Source: Lactuca virosa
Lineage: Eukaryota > Streptophyta > Magnoliopsida > Asterales > Asteraceae
Length of the DNA: 64,000 nucleotides
Assembly (NCBI GenBank): GCA_928212115.1
Contig: CAKMRJ010000001.1
Location: 176,050,560 to 176,114,559 of the forward strand
Reading direction: 5' to 3'
Shown: in pieces, positions 1 to 9,819 of the stretch
Numbering within the stretch: the first letter of the stretch is position 1
Layout of the letters: every line of letters starts with the position of its first letter
Position numbers and translations under genes: made by a program
The notes under the pieces: generated by a model
Database searches by the model: none
What the model was told of the DNA's origin: nothing
The model's input: the letters and a program-made list of their open reading frames with translations, nothing else

Positions 1-53
1 AAAATATAGTTTACTTAAACGAGTATGTGCCAAAATCACAAAGTAATGAAATA

Positions 54-222
54 CAGACTCCAGGTGGTACTAAATGTACAGTACGCCTCGGAGAGTCTAA
101 AGTAGAAGTATGTAGACTCCAGGTGGTATCAAATGAACAATACGCCTCGAAAAGTCTAAAGTAGAAATATGTAGACTCCAGGTGGTATTAAATGAACAAT
201 ACGCCTCGAAAAGTCTATTTTT
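54..222. repeat. 59-bp tandem repeat, three copies
   Basis: Three head-to-tail units begin with GACTCCAGGTGGTA at about 54, 112 and 171 and each ends with ACGCCTCG and an AGTCTA-type segment. The last two are nearly identical, which suggests recent duplication inside the LTR. Short ORFs over this array simply follow the repeat. Confidence 0.85.
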
Positions 223-803
223 GCCTTTAATTCTTAATTGGTTAATTAAAGGTTTGAATGTGAACTCGTATGTAACCATGCTGATCGACGATTGAATAAC
301 TGATGACCCTCCAGGTCATATATAGTGAGGTAACATTCTGTCACCCCTTGGCCTTTCGGCTCAGACTGTAGCTAGCAGTCGGGATGTGGGAGTGTCTGTC
401 CCGTATAGATCTATACACACAATGCCCGCTCTCCCTCCAAGAGACTCTGGTTACAAAGTGATAGCACAATAAAGTGTCGTATCGAGAAGTAGTATGTCAC
501 ATTCTTTTTATAGTATTCAAATGTTTATGTAGTATGTTATAGTGTAGTAATGTTTTCTTGTAGTAGTATATAGTGTATTCTTTTGTATATTTTATAGCAT
601 GTTTTCTTGTATAATGTATAGAGTATTCTTTTGTAGAGTAGAAAGTGAGTATTGACTCATAACTGTACTGACTTTGGTAGGTGTCGTTGTAATAGCAGTA
701 GTGAGTAGCAATCCTTAACTATACCTATTATAGTTAAATAGTAATGTTGGTTGCATGCCTTTGTTACACAAAGGTACTGAACTGAAGTGAAAACTATTAT
801 ATC

Positions 804-807
<4 letters not shown>

Positions 808-873
<66 letters not shown>
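808..873. repeat. (AT)n microsatellite
   Basis: About 32 uninterrupted AT dinucleotides inside LTR sequence. The matching position in the LTRs of B (about 22665) and C (about 26300) is also AT-rich, so it grew from a motif already in the LTR. Confidence 0.95.
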
Positions 874-876
<3 letters not shown>

Positions 877-953
877 ATATAACTAAGAATTCAACGATAT
901 TCGGACAAATAACAGTATACCCTAAGGTACTGAACTGAAGTGAAAACTATTAT

Positions 954-2168
954 CTCCCTAATGTAGGTTCTCGTGAGCTTCTCCATTTTGTCTGTTTCCT
1001 TGATAGGCAGGAAGTGTGCGGATTTGGTCAATCTGTCGACGATGACCCAAATGGTATCAAGTCCACCCGTTGTCTTGGGTAGCTTGGTTATGAAGTCCAT
1101 AGTGATCCGCTCCCACTTCCATTCAGGTATCTCCGGTTGCTGGAGTAGACCTGATGGTTTATGGTATTCGACCTTGACCTTGGCGCAAGTAAGGCATTTA
1201 CTTACGAAGGTAGCGATCTCCGCTTTCATGTTAGGCCACCAGTATGACTTTTTAAGATCTAGATACATCTTATCTGAACCCGGGTGGGCGGAATATCGTG
1301 TGTTGTGCGCTTCCTTCATGACCAAGTCTCTGAAGCCACCGTGTCGCGGTGTCCAGATCCGGTCCATGAGATATAAGGCTCCGTCACCCTTGACTTCTAA
1401 GTTTTTATCCATTCCACGCAGGGATTCTCCCGTCACATTTTCAGGTTTTAAAGCTTCGAGCTGAGCCTCCTTAATTTGTGCGGATAGATGCGAATGGATA
1501 GTCATTGTTAATGACTTGACTCTTCGTCCAGAATATTCTTTCCGACTTAGGGTGTCTGCTACTACGTTGGCTTTACCCGGATGATAACGAATTTCACATT
1601 CGTAGTCGTTGAGTAGTTCGACCCACCGTCGTTGTCTCATATTGAGCTCCTTCTGGTTGAATATGTGTTGTAGGCTTTTGTGGTCTATAAATATAGTACT
1701 CTTCGTACCATACATGTAGTGTCTCCAGATATTTAGTACGAACACAACCGCTCCTAATTCGAGATCGTGTGTGGTGTAGTTGACCTCATATGTCTTCAGC
1801 TGTCTTGATGCATAGGCTATGACCTTTCCTCGTTGCATCAGAACACAACCGAGCCCATGATTTGACGCATCACAATAGACCACAAAGTCTTCTGTTCCTT
1901 CGGGGAAGGACAGTATCGGTGCGGTGCACAAGGCTCGTTTTAGCGTTTGGAATGCTTTCTCCTGCTTCTCTTCCCAGTCAAAGGCCACGCCTTTCTGGGT
2001 TAATGTCGTAAGGGGTTTCGCGATCCGAGAGAAGTTTTGAATGAACCTTCGGTAGTAGCCAGCGAGGCCTAGAAATTGACAAATTTCCGTAGGCGTCTTC
2101 GGCGCTGACCAGTTCTCAATGGCCTTAATTTTGGATGGGTCCACGTGGATTCCTTCTTTGCTAACCAC
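954..2168 (-). pseudogene. Gypsy pol, 3' part: RT thumb, RNase H, truncated integrase
   Basis: Continues the element A polyprotein after an in-frame TGA just upstream of 2168. In order it shows the end of reverse transcriptase (PKTPTEICQFLGLAGYYRRF), RNase H (acidic start VVYCDASNHGLG, then IDHKSLQHIF and ending VADTLSRK), and the integrase zinc domain (H and H about the YSAHPGSDKMY motif, then CLTC). The integrase core begins with the first catalytic aspartate in ITMDFITKLP. The reading breaks at about 953, before the second and third catalytic residues, and runs into LTR sequence. Integration activity is therefore absent. The residues that follow to 891 are LTR read-through. Confidence 0.9.
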
Positions 2169-2171
2169 GTG

Positions 2172-3533
2172 TCATAAGAATTCGACTCTTCGGATCCAAA
2201 ATTCGCACTTAGAGAACTTCGGATAAAGTTTCTCTGATCGTAAGGTTCCTAGGACTTGTCGCAAACGAGCGCTATGCTCCTCCTTACTTCGAGAGTAGAT
2301 AAGTATATCATCAATGAAGACGATGACGAACTGATCCAAGTAAGGACGTCATACTCTATTCATCAAGTCCATGAATACTGCGGGCACATTGGTTAATCCG
2401 AATGGCATCACTATGAACTCGTAGTGTCCGTAACGAGTTCGGAAGGCTGTCTTCGGAACATCCTCCTCAAGCACTCGTAACTGGTGATACCCGGATCTCA
2501 GGTCAATCTTGGAAAAGTAGCTCGCCCCTTGCAGCAGATTGAATAAATCGTCTATGCGAGGAAGAGGGTAACGATTCTTGACTGTAAGCTTGTTGAGTTC
2601 CCTGTAATCGATGCACATACGGAACGATCCGTCTTTCTTCTTCACGAACAAGACTGGTGCTCCACAGGGTGAGAAGCTTGGTCTTATGAAGCCCTTGCTG
2701 AGCAGTTCGTTAAGTTGACCGGACAGTTCTTGCATCTCAGCAGGTGCTAGACGATAGGGCGATTTGGCTACGGGGGTCGCTCCTGAAATTAAGTCGATTC
2801 GGAACTCGACTTGACGTTGCGGGGGTAATCCTGGGAGTTCTTCCGGAAAGACGTCGGGAAAATCGCGTACTACGGGGAGGTCTTTTAGGTCTTTTGTTTT
2901 CTGGCTCGTATCGACAACGTGCGCCAGGAATGCACGATATTCCTTATGCAGGTACTTTTGGGCTTGAATACACGAGATGATACGAAGGCTCGTACTGGGT
3001 TTGTCTCCGTAGATCATCAAGGTTTCATGATTCGGTAGGTTCAGGCGGACTACTTTTTCGAAACATAGAATGTCGGCACGATAAAGACTCAGCCAGTCCA
3101 TGCCTATAATGACGTCGAAACTCTGGATAGCTACTGGTATGAGGTCGATTGGGAATGAGTAATTATCTAGCGTGAGGGTACAACCTATGTAAATCTCGTT
3201 AGAACTCTCTGTCTTGCCGTTAGCCATTTCTACGATGAAGGTTTCTTTTAGCGTTTGCGGTGATTGTTTAAGTAAATGCTTAAATTTTTGGTTTACGAAG
3301 CTTCTTTCTGCCCCACTATCGAATAGGATACAAGCATAAGAGTTATCGAGAAGGAACGTACCCGTGACTACCGTGGGGTCTTTCACGGCCTCATTGTGGC
3401 CAATAGCAAGTAGTCTTCCTGCTCCTCCCGTATTCCCAGCTTTCAGACAGTTTCTTTTGAAGTGTCCTGTCTCGCCGCACCCGTAGCAGGCTTGACTCAC
3501 TCTGGTACCGGGAACCTGGGTGGTGTTCTGCAA
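2172..3533 (-). pseudogene. Gypsy pol, 5' part: zinc knuckle, protease, reverse transcriptase
   Basis: The frame opens with a second CCHC knuckle (CYGCGETGHFKRNC, residues 16-29), then an aspartic protease with DSGA at residues 72-75. The reverse transcriptase follows with RMCIDYRELN, YPLPRIDDLF, FSKIDLRSGYHQ and EFIVMPFGLTN. An in-frame TGA at 2349-2351 closes the frame just before the polymerase motif, which is FIDD at 2307-2318. A further TGA near 2170 separates this segment from the RNase H part. The frame differs by one base from gag and overlaps it by about 37 nt. The usual ATG is absent, so this was probably reached from gag by frameshift, or an indel split one continuous frame. Confidence 0.9.
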
Positions 3534-4534
3534 AACCGGGCGGTATGGCCCTTCCGGTCGCAGTTAGTGCAGTGCATTTCACGGCAGGGGCCGTTATGAT
3601 GGAAGGAGCACTTGGTGCACTTGGGTAAGTTCCCTGCATATGTTTTGGCCGGTACAGGGGCAGCAGGAGTAGTGGCAGCATGGACAGCCACCGTCTGTTG
3701 TTTCTTGGAAGAGGGTTGATTTGATTTGCCCTTCCTTCGGTCCCCACGCTTCCTTTTGTTGTCGGTCGCATTGGTTGATGATGGAGCAGTAGTTGTGGTC
3801 GTTGTTGGGAAAGAAGGAACCTCATGATCGATGAGCCTTTCGGCTAATTCCTTGGCACTATCAAAGGTCGCAGGGTGTGATGCTAGAACGTTCCCTCGAT
3901 ATGGGGGTACCAGACCCCAAATGTATCTTTCGATCTTTTTGTTTTCGGTGGGAACCATGTTAGGACATAGAGCCACCAGGTCACAGAACCTGGCTGTATA
4001 AGCCACTATGTCGGAACCCTGCATTTTAAGGTTCCAGAGTTCCTCCTCGAGCTTCTGAATTTCGCCCCTCGGGAAGTACTCCCTTATCATAAGGTCCTTC
4101 AGTGTGTCCCAGCCCATGGCGTTGGCTGTTACCAGTGAGAGTGATTTGACATGGCAATTCCACCACGTCAGGGCCCTTTGGGTGAAGGTGCAAGTAGCAA
4201 ATTTTATCTTGCTACCCTCAGGGCATGAGCACATCTCGAAGATTGCTTCTATTCTTTCGATCCATTGGGACAGTGTAATGATCCCTCCGGTTCCGTTGAA
4301 GTATGTAGGTTTGCAGCTGATGAAATCTTTATAGGTACACTCCCGTGCACGTGGGTGGATTTCACCATGGCTGGAGTTAGTGCCAGTCCCCGTTCCACTA
4401 ACGCCACCAGAGTTTACTTGGTCCATGGCGGCGGTCATAGCTGCCTGGAACATCACCGCATCGAACTGCGGAGGGGGTGGTGGTGGAGTTTGATTTGCAG
4501 GCTTGTTTCTGGTCGGACGCTTTCGGGGCGGCAT
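3497..4534 (-). pseudogene. Gypsy gag, element A (345 codons)
   Basis: Structural protein gene starting at ATG 4534 (MPPRKRPTRNKPAN). A proline-rich N-terminus precedes the retrotransposon gag domain, with YKDFISCKPTYFNGTGG, QWIERIEAIFEMCSCPEGSK and ALTWWNCHVKSL. A basic low-complexity linker and a CCHC knuckle (CTNCDRKGHTARFC) near the end follow. The reading frame itself is uninterrupted. A second CCHC continues in the next frame (pol). The same start and the same first residues occur in gag of B and C, which supports this ATG. Family gag proteins package the RNA into cytoplasmic particles. Confidence 0.88.
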
Positions 4535-4909
4535 CTTTTACTGAAAGTTCATAAAGATGATAATAATAGTAAGAATCGATTGTAAGTATGAGGAGAGTGC
4601 TCCATGGACTAAATCGCCATAGTCCAATATCAGATAGAGTCATAACAATAGAGTAGGGAAATATAAAAGTACAGACTTTCCCATAGATTAGACAACTGCC
4701 AATATTACTGGTATTAATGATGTAATATGAGTTCAGGAAAAGTGACCTAACAGTAGGTATTACATCAAACCATAAGGGAAAATGTTGGCAGCTTAGAAGT
4801 CTAGTTAGAGTGCTTTCAAAGTTAGGAATGTTTACAGACGGGTGCTCCATAGGGCACAGAAAAGAAAAGGCTATTCCTTAACCAAAAGAGAAAGACGGGT
4901 CAACATCTT

Positions 4910-5538
4910 CTACCGGCGACGGGTATCCCTTGGGCGAACCCTCAGGTCTGCCAGTTGACGTACAACTTCCTGAAGATGTCGTTCATGCGCTCTCTGCCGC
5001 ACACGGAGTTCCATGACTTCGGCTCGGGATGCAGCTAGCTGTTGCTGCAGAGTCTCATTGGTTCTCCTGGTTCTTTCCATAGCCTCTTCGAGTTGGCGAA
5101 TGGGGACCGTGTTAAGGCCAGAGTTGGCGTCAATTTCCACTACTCGGTCGATGGCTGCATGACCTTGCTCGACGTTCCTAGCAATCCTACAGACCATGAT
5201 GGGCAGGACCCGGTCAGTTGATCCTCCCTCCCTTAGATTGTAAAAACTCCGATCTCCGTTGAAAGGTAAGGGCTGACCCTGCTCATCACTCCATCGATTC
5301 AAGGTTGTTGCACACAAGGGAGTGTTACTTGAAATGCCGGGCGGGGGTTGGGGTTTGGAACTTGACCCTCTTGGGGTAGGTTGTTGACTTCTGGTTCGGA
5401 GTCAGAGCTATCTGAAAAGCCTTCTACACGGTGATCATCCAAAGGGATTGGGTGATCATCTTCTGGCTCCTCATCAAACCATCCTCCAATACCTTGGTTG
5501 GGATAGTACGGATCGCCAGGGAGATGGAAACCAGCCAT
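4910..5538 (-). pseudogene. Upstream ORF (pre-gag) of element A, about 209 codons, one frameshift
   Basis: Begins at ATG 5538 with MAGFHLPGDPYYPNQ. The first part is acidic (EEPEDDH, DSSDSEPE) and runs to about 5310, where a one-frame shift leads into the rest: GDRSFYNL, then RVLPIMVCRIARN, then a Glu/Arg/Leu/Gln-rich stretch like a coiled coil, ending RVRPRDTRRR with its stop at 4910. Copies in B (8750-8139) and C (25186-25002) match at both ends, so the ORF belongs to the family. It lies between the primer-binding site and gag, about 375 nt before gag. I recognise no known domain. Extra ORFs at this position are known in some other gypsy lineages (Tat/Ogre), but I cannot show homology to those. 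Confidence 0.75.
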
Positions 5539-6009
5539 GTTATCTAGGCGAGAATGGGGAAAGAATAGTTAATAGACGTACTAATGAAGATCCTTTTCGT
5601 TTGCATATAAGTAATTATAGTAATACTAAATACTCCTATAGTATTTTAGGTTTATGTTCTGTTCTAATGCTCTTGTTGTAGTAGTGTTGGTAAGTTTTTA
5701 GACTTGTTGCAACACTACAATCATTCTTAGGCACATGCTAGTCACTCCTCAGAAAATATAGTTGATCAGGCTATATCCCCTTAGGTTTGACTATATGTCT
5801 CTAAGCCTAATTGTGATGTCCAACAATCATAATACTTTTGTTATGTTCTAGTATGATACTGACCTTGGTACGAATAGATGTATGCATATACTTAGTTAAA
5901 TATTTTATTATTTAAAAGTATATATTCTTGGTCAGAGTGTTTTAATCCCGATGTGTTTATAGTTCGTATATCTTTTATGGGTTGATATACTTGATTCACT
6001 ATAAACAGT
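5539..6009 (-). other. Leader of element A between PBS and upstream ORF
   Basis: AT-rich, no ORF. The part next to the primer-binding site (GTATATCTTTTATGG then TTCACTATAAACA on the plus strand) is the same as the leader of B on both sides of the CACTA insertion. That is how the B leader could be rejoined. Confidence 0.7.
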
Positions 6010-6021
6010 GCTCTGATACCA
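6010..6021 (-). other. Primer-binding site of element A
   Basis: Minus-strand TGGTATCAGAGC, complementary to the 3' end of plant initiator-methionine tRNA, three bases after the LTR end. It fixes the element orientation and the right-hand LTR as the 5' LTR. Confidence 0.92.
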
Positions 6022-6024
6022 ATC

Positions 6025-6664
6025 TGTCACACCCCAAAACCAAGAACGGCAGAAACGTTCTGGGGTGGAGGACGTCATGTACAGTATCACAACAATGCAT
6101 AATAGTAAAGACAAGCAACAACATCCATTGCATTAATATAATAATTGTAATACAAGTGTGTTCTGTATAGTGTGTGTTTTTGGTGTTTTGAAGAACACTT
6201 GAAGATCTATGAAAAAGACAAGATTTCATGGATGAAATCATGTATAACTACTAGATGAAGTGTTATAACAACAAAACAAGAGAAGAAACACTTACATTTT
6301 TGGAAGATTGGAAGAAATGTGTTATGATACTTGAGACAAAAGTTGGGTGTTCTTGAGCTTAGTAGTGTAAAGTGAGGAAGTGGGGAGTAAACTCATGCCT
6401 TAAGCATGAGTTCAAGGTCAAGAGGAGTTTATGGCCCAAACTCCCCAAGTTTGGCCGTAAACACCTTGTTATGGTGTTGAAGTGTTTATTTGTTACACAT
6501 TTCCCCCTAGAAGATACTTCCTTTTATTTGTCCTTTTGACGAATTTTAAATAAAAACACCCAAACAGGCTTTAAACCGGCCAAAAATGTACTGAAATAAA
6601 TTTGACTAATATTTGCAGTGCTTGACTGTAGAGTTTATACAAATGAAAATTTCGGGTTGTCACA
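6025..6664 (-). repeat. 5' LTR of element A, 640 bp, internally deleted
   Basis: Ends TGTCACACCCC and CGGGTTGTCACA on the plus strand. Compared with B's 2941-bp LTR, the two outer parts are kept (6025 to about 6170 matches from 21476; 6180-6664 matches to 24416) and roughly 2.3 kb of the middle is missing. The middle is just what survives at 1-953, so the deletion probably happened after insertion. An imperfect hairpin lies at 6427-6466 (GTTTATGGCCC and GGCCGTAAAC arms). Confidence 0.85.
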
Positions 6665-7724
6665 AGCAAGTACTTGGTTAAGTGGTTGGGGTGGTGTTCT
6701 ACAGAATCGGGCGGTATGCCCTTTTCTGTTGCAGTTACGACACTGCATTTCCCTCCAATTTCCATTATGGTGAAAATTGCACTTGTTGCACTTGGGGAGG
6801 TTTCCAGCATATGGCTTGGCTGCTGCTGGATTAACAGGAACATCAATAGGTACGGTAGCAACATTGACTGTAGTCAGCTGTTGTTTCTTTGAGGAATTCT
6901 GTGAAAACTTGCCCTTCCTCTTGTTCCTACCCTTCTTGTTGTTGTTGTTGTTTCCCTTTGGTTGTTCTGGCATAGCAACCACTGAGTGTTGATGGACTCC
7001 ATGGTCTATAACAGATTGTGCCAGCTCTTTAGCACTGTCAAAAGTAACAGGCCTTGAAGCTAAAACAATAGATTGAATTTGAGGCGATAGTCCCCACATA
7101 TATCTCTCAATCTTTTTGCTCTCTAGAGCAACCATCTCCGGGCACAGAATTGCCAGATCACAAAATCTACTAGTATAGTTTGATATATCAGAACCAACCA
7201 TTGAAAGACCCCATAGCTCCTCCTCAAGTTTCTGAACTTCTCCTCACGGGCAGTATTCCCGCATAAGCATGGCTTTGAAGTTCTCCCAGCTTATTGAATT
7301 AGCCACCACTAGGGTAAGTGACTTAACATGGCCATTCCACCATGTTAAAGCTCTTTCTGAAAAGGTACAAGCAACGAACTTGACCTTGCTGCCTTCAGGA
7401 CAGGAGAAAATTTCAAAAATTGCTTCTGTCTTTTCTATCCATTGCCTTAATGCCATAACTCCACCAGTTCCATTAAAGGTCCTGGGTTTGGCATTGAAAA
7501 AATCCTTATAAGTGCGAGTGACCATGACCTTCACCCTGGTTAGGGGGATTTGTACTAGCTCCAGACCCACTAGCACCAGAAGTATGGATCTGAGACATAG
7601 CAGCAGCTACAGCTGTCGTGACTGCCGCTTGGAACATAACGGGGTCAAACTGAGGAGGTGGTGGTGCAGGTGGCACCGGCGGTTCATTTACATTATGACT
7701 TCTTGGATTTCTACGAGGAGGCAC
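6665..7724 (-). pseudogene. Gypsy gag of element B, broken and interrupted
   Basis: Starts at ATG 7724 with MPPRRNPRSHNVNEPP, as in A and C. A frameshift near 7510-7570 and an in-frame TGA at 7244-7246 break it. The gag domain (YKDFFNAKPRTFNGTGG, ALTWWNGHVKSL) and the CCHC knuckle (CRNCNRKGHTARFC) are visible. The frame is cut at 6665, where A's LTR begins; codons beyond that are LTR read-through. Confidence 0.88.
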
Positions 7725-7739
7725 ATTTTTCTATAAAAG

Positions 7740-8138
7740 TCAAAAGATACAAAGATGATAAGATATCAAGAGTGAATATGAATTCTGATATCTCTGAACT
7801 AAAACATATAGTTCGATATGAATCCTGGAATGAATTGGAAATAGAAGTCTATGACAAGTATAACTTGTAACTGAATAATATGAACGTGAATGGTTATTTT
7901 TCAATTACTAAGAAAATGCATGTCAATTAATTTGGCATATTGAATACATAAGTCTGGAAAACTTGACCCTAGATAGGTCTACAATACACCAAATTCTGAG
8001 AAAATATCGACATCATAAAGACCTATCAAAAATAAAATTTTTGTGGTCTTACTGAAAAACCTAAAAAATAACACTAAAACTTATCCATAGACTTAACTAT
8101 AAACAAAAGAGTGAAATAGGAAACAAGTAGAGTATTTC
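7740..8138 (-). other. Spacer between upstream ORF and gag (element B)
   Basis: About 400 nt without coding signal but closely matching 24597-25001 in element C (for example AAGATATCAAGAGTGAATAT), so it is a conserved untranslated part of the family. Whether it holds a splice or translation signal for gag cannot be told from the sequence alone. Confidence 0.6.
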
Positions 8139-8750
8139 CTAATGGTGACGAGTATCATTTGGATGAAACCTCATCTTAGCCATTTGACGCTCCATAGCAA
8201 GTAGATGCCTTTCTTACACTGTCAGGCGTGCTCGCAGCTCTATGACTTCATCTCGAGTTTCAGCTAATGTTTGCAATAGAGATTCATTGTCCCTTGTATC
8301 TCTCTCACGAGCATATTCAAGACGATTAATACTGATTGTATTAATTCTCACATTGGCATCAACTTCCCTGATTCGGTTGATGGCTGTTCTACCCTGAATT
8401 TCATTTCGAGCAACTCTGCTGACTATAATCGGCAGAACTCTGTCTGCTGAACCTCCTTTGCTTAAGTTGTAGAAGCTTCTGTCTCCGTTGTAAGGCATTG
8501 GTTGACCTTGCTCTTGACTCCATGTTTCCAAGCTTTCTACCCATAGAGGCGTCGGACCTTGGAAAACTGGACGAGGGTTAGGATTTTGAGCAATTGGTGG
8601 TGGATTAAAGGCTTCTGATTCGGAATCATTGTCTTCAGGAAAGCTTTCTGCAAAATCATCATCTAAGGGAATTTCGTGTTTTTCTTCTGGCTCTGCATCT
8701 TGTTCTTGATTAGGGAAATAAGGGTCTCCGGGTATGTGAAATCCAACAAT
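8139..8750 (-). pseudogene. Upstream ORF (pre-gag) of element B, 203 codons
   Basis: The frame is open from 8750 to 8139 except for one TAA at about 8211-8216. The first codon is ATT where A has ATG (IVGFHIPGDPYFPNQ against MAGFHLPGDPYYPNQ). Shared features with A are an acidic first half (DDDFAESFPEDNDSESE), PNPRP, GDRSFYNL, RVLPIIVSRVARN, a charged coiled-coil-like region and the terminal PNDTRHH. The TAA falls in the TVYERHLLA stretch of C. No known domain recognised. Confidence 0.78.
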
Positions 8751-8757
8751 TTTTATC

Positions 8758-9467
8758 TAAGCGAGAATAGGGATAAGAGATATAGGATATAGTTAGTAAC
8801 GATAAGTTTCTACAAGAAAGACCTACAATTAACAAATAATGTACTAAGCACAACTTGTTCTAGATATTACTATAATTATAAAGTGCATATTAATTATATA
8901 TAACTTAATTATATTTGACCTTCGATTAAATGACCCGGCTCTAAGTCCACAACCAAACATGGAACAGGAAATGAAGCCAAATCACATATTATAAGTCTAT
9001 AAAATTTTAATTATATATAATTGTAATATACCCTTAATATTTATAGTTCTACCCTTGATTGTTCTACTGATTTCACATGTGTGTTATTAGTATATAGTGC
9101 CTAAAATACCCCTATATTATTTTAATCTTTATGTTCTGTTCTAAAGTTCTTCTGAATATGTATAGTTGGCAAGTTTTAGACATGCCACAACACTATCATC
9201 ACTCCCAAACACATGTTGGTCATATCTCAAATCAATATAGTTGATCAGACTATATTAATCCTAGATATGATTACATAACTGCCCAGGTTTGACTGTAATG
9301 TTTAACATTCAAATACTTTTAAGTTCTTATGATTTGATACTGTACTTGTATGTGTGAGTGTTAATATACTTCTTGTAAAAATAATTAAAATTTTAAAAGT
9401 ATACTTGTAGTCAGAGCTCTTAGCCCCAAATGTATTTATAGTTTGTATATCTTTTATGGATTGATAT
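8758..9467 (-). other. Leader of element B, first part, no gene
   Basis: AT-rich, non-coding, similar to A's leader (5539-6009) at GATCAGACTATAT and GTATATCTTTTATGG. It stops at the CACTA insertion and resumes at 21440. Confidence 0.65.
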
Positions 9468-9720
9468 CACTACTAGAATATAGGCCTTTAATGACGCGCA
9501 AACCATGATACGCAGTGATTTACGATACGTAAAAGTGTGTGCCCTAAAAATAATGTCATCTCTTCTAAAATTTGAAGGATTTAGGACGCGTATTTTTGCG
9601 TGCCCTTAAAATTAGTGTCGGAACAAAAAAAAATAAAAACACAGAGGGCACTCAGCATAAAAGGCGTGTCGTCTATGCATGTCGCTTTATAAAAATTTTC
9701 ATGAAACGCGCGTTCTCCAT
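9468..9720. repeat. CACTA left terminal and subterminal repeat region
   Basis: The terminal inverted repeat is followed by short motifs such as GACGCGCAAACC, ACGATACGTAA and ACGCGTATTTTTGCGTG in both orientations. Such motifs are the usual transposase-binding region of this superfamily. Confidence 0.75.
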
Positions 9721-9819
9721 ATTTAATAGCTAAGGGGGGAAATCAAATCCCAAAAAAATTAAAACCCCGCCTTATTCTCATCTTCTAATAGCCGAAAACC
9801 CCTTCTCTTTTCCTTGACC

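Larger units (their letters stand above)
1..953 (-). repeat. LTR remnant of element A (left side)
   Basis: This stretch aligns by eye with the middle of B's long LTR. The block with CTGTAGCTAGCAGTC and ATAGATCTATACACACA near 365-420 matches about 22175-22230, and CGGACAAATAAC near 901 matches about 22692. It is probably A's 3' LTR. It joins integrase coding sequence directly at about 953, so the start of the LTR (element orientation), the polypurine tract and the integrase C-terminus are gone. A 30-bp direct repeat (771-800 and 924-953) lies at this junction. Confidence 0.7.
1..6664 (-). mobile_element. Ty3/gypsy LTR retrotransposon A, nearly complete but decayed
   Basis: Read on the minus strand the order is 5' LTR (6664 to 6025), primer-binding site, leader, upstream ORF (5538-4910), gag (4534-3497), protease, reverse transcriptase, RNase H and the start of integrase (3533 to about 954), then LTR sequence to the left edge. 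Family membership comes from the zinc knuckles, DSGA protease motif, FIDD polymerase motif and HHCC integrase motif. The right end abuts a gag interrupted in mid-reading, so A appears inserted into element B. The left terminus and its target duplication lie outside the window. The integrase end and the polypurine tract are lost in a deletion at about 953. The clade is uncertain because any chromodomain would lie in the missing part. Confidence 0.85.

Noticed and set aside
6010..6030. Possible tRNA gene remnant (GCTCTGATACCA)
   Set aside because: It is the primer-binding site next to an LTR end; no cloverleaf surrounds it.
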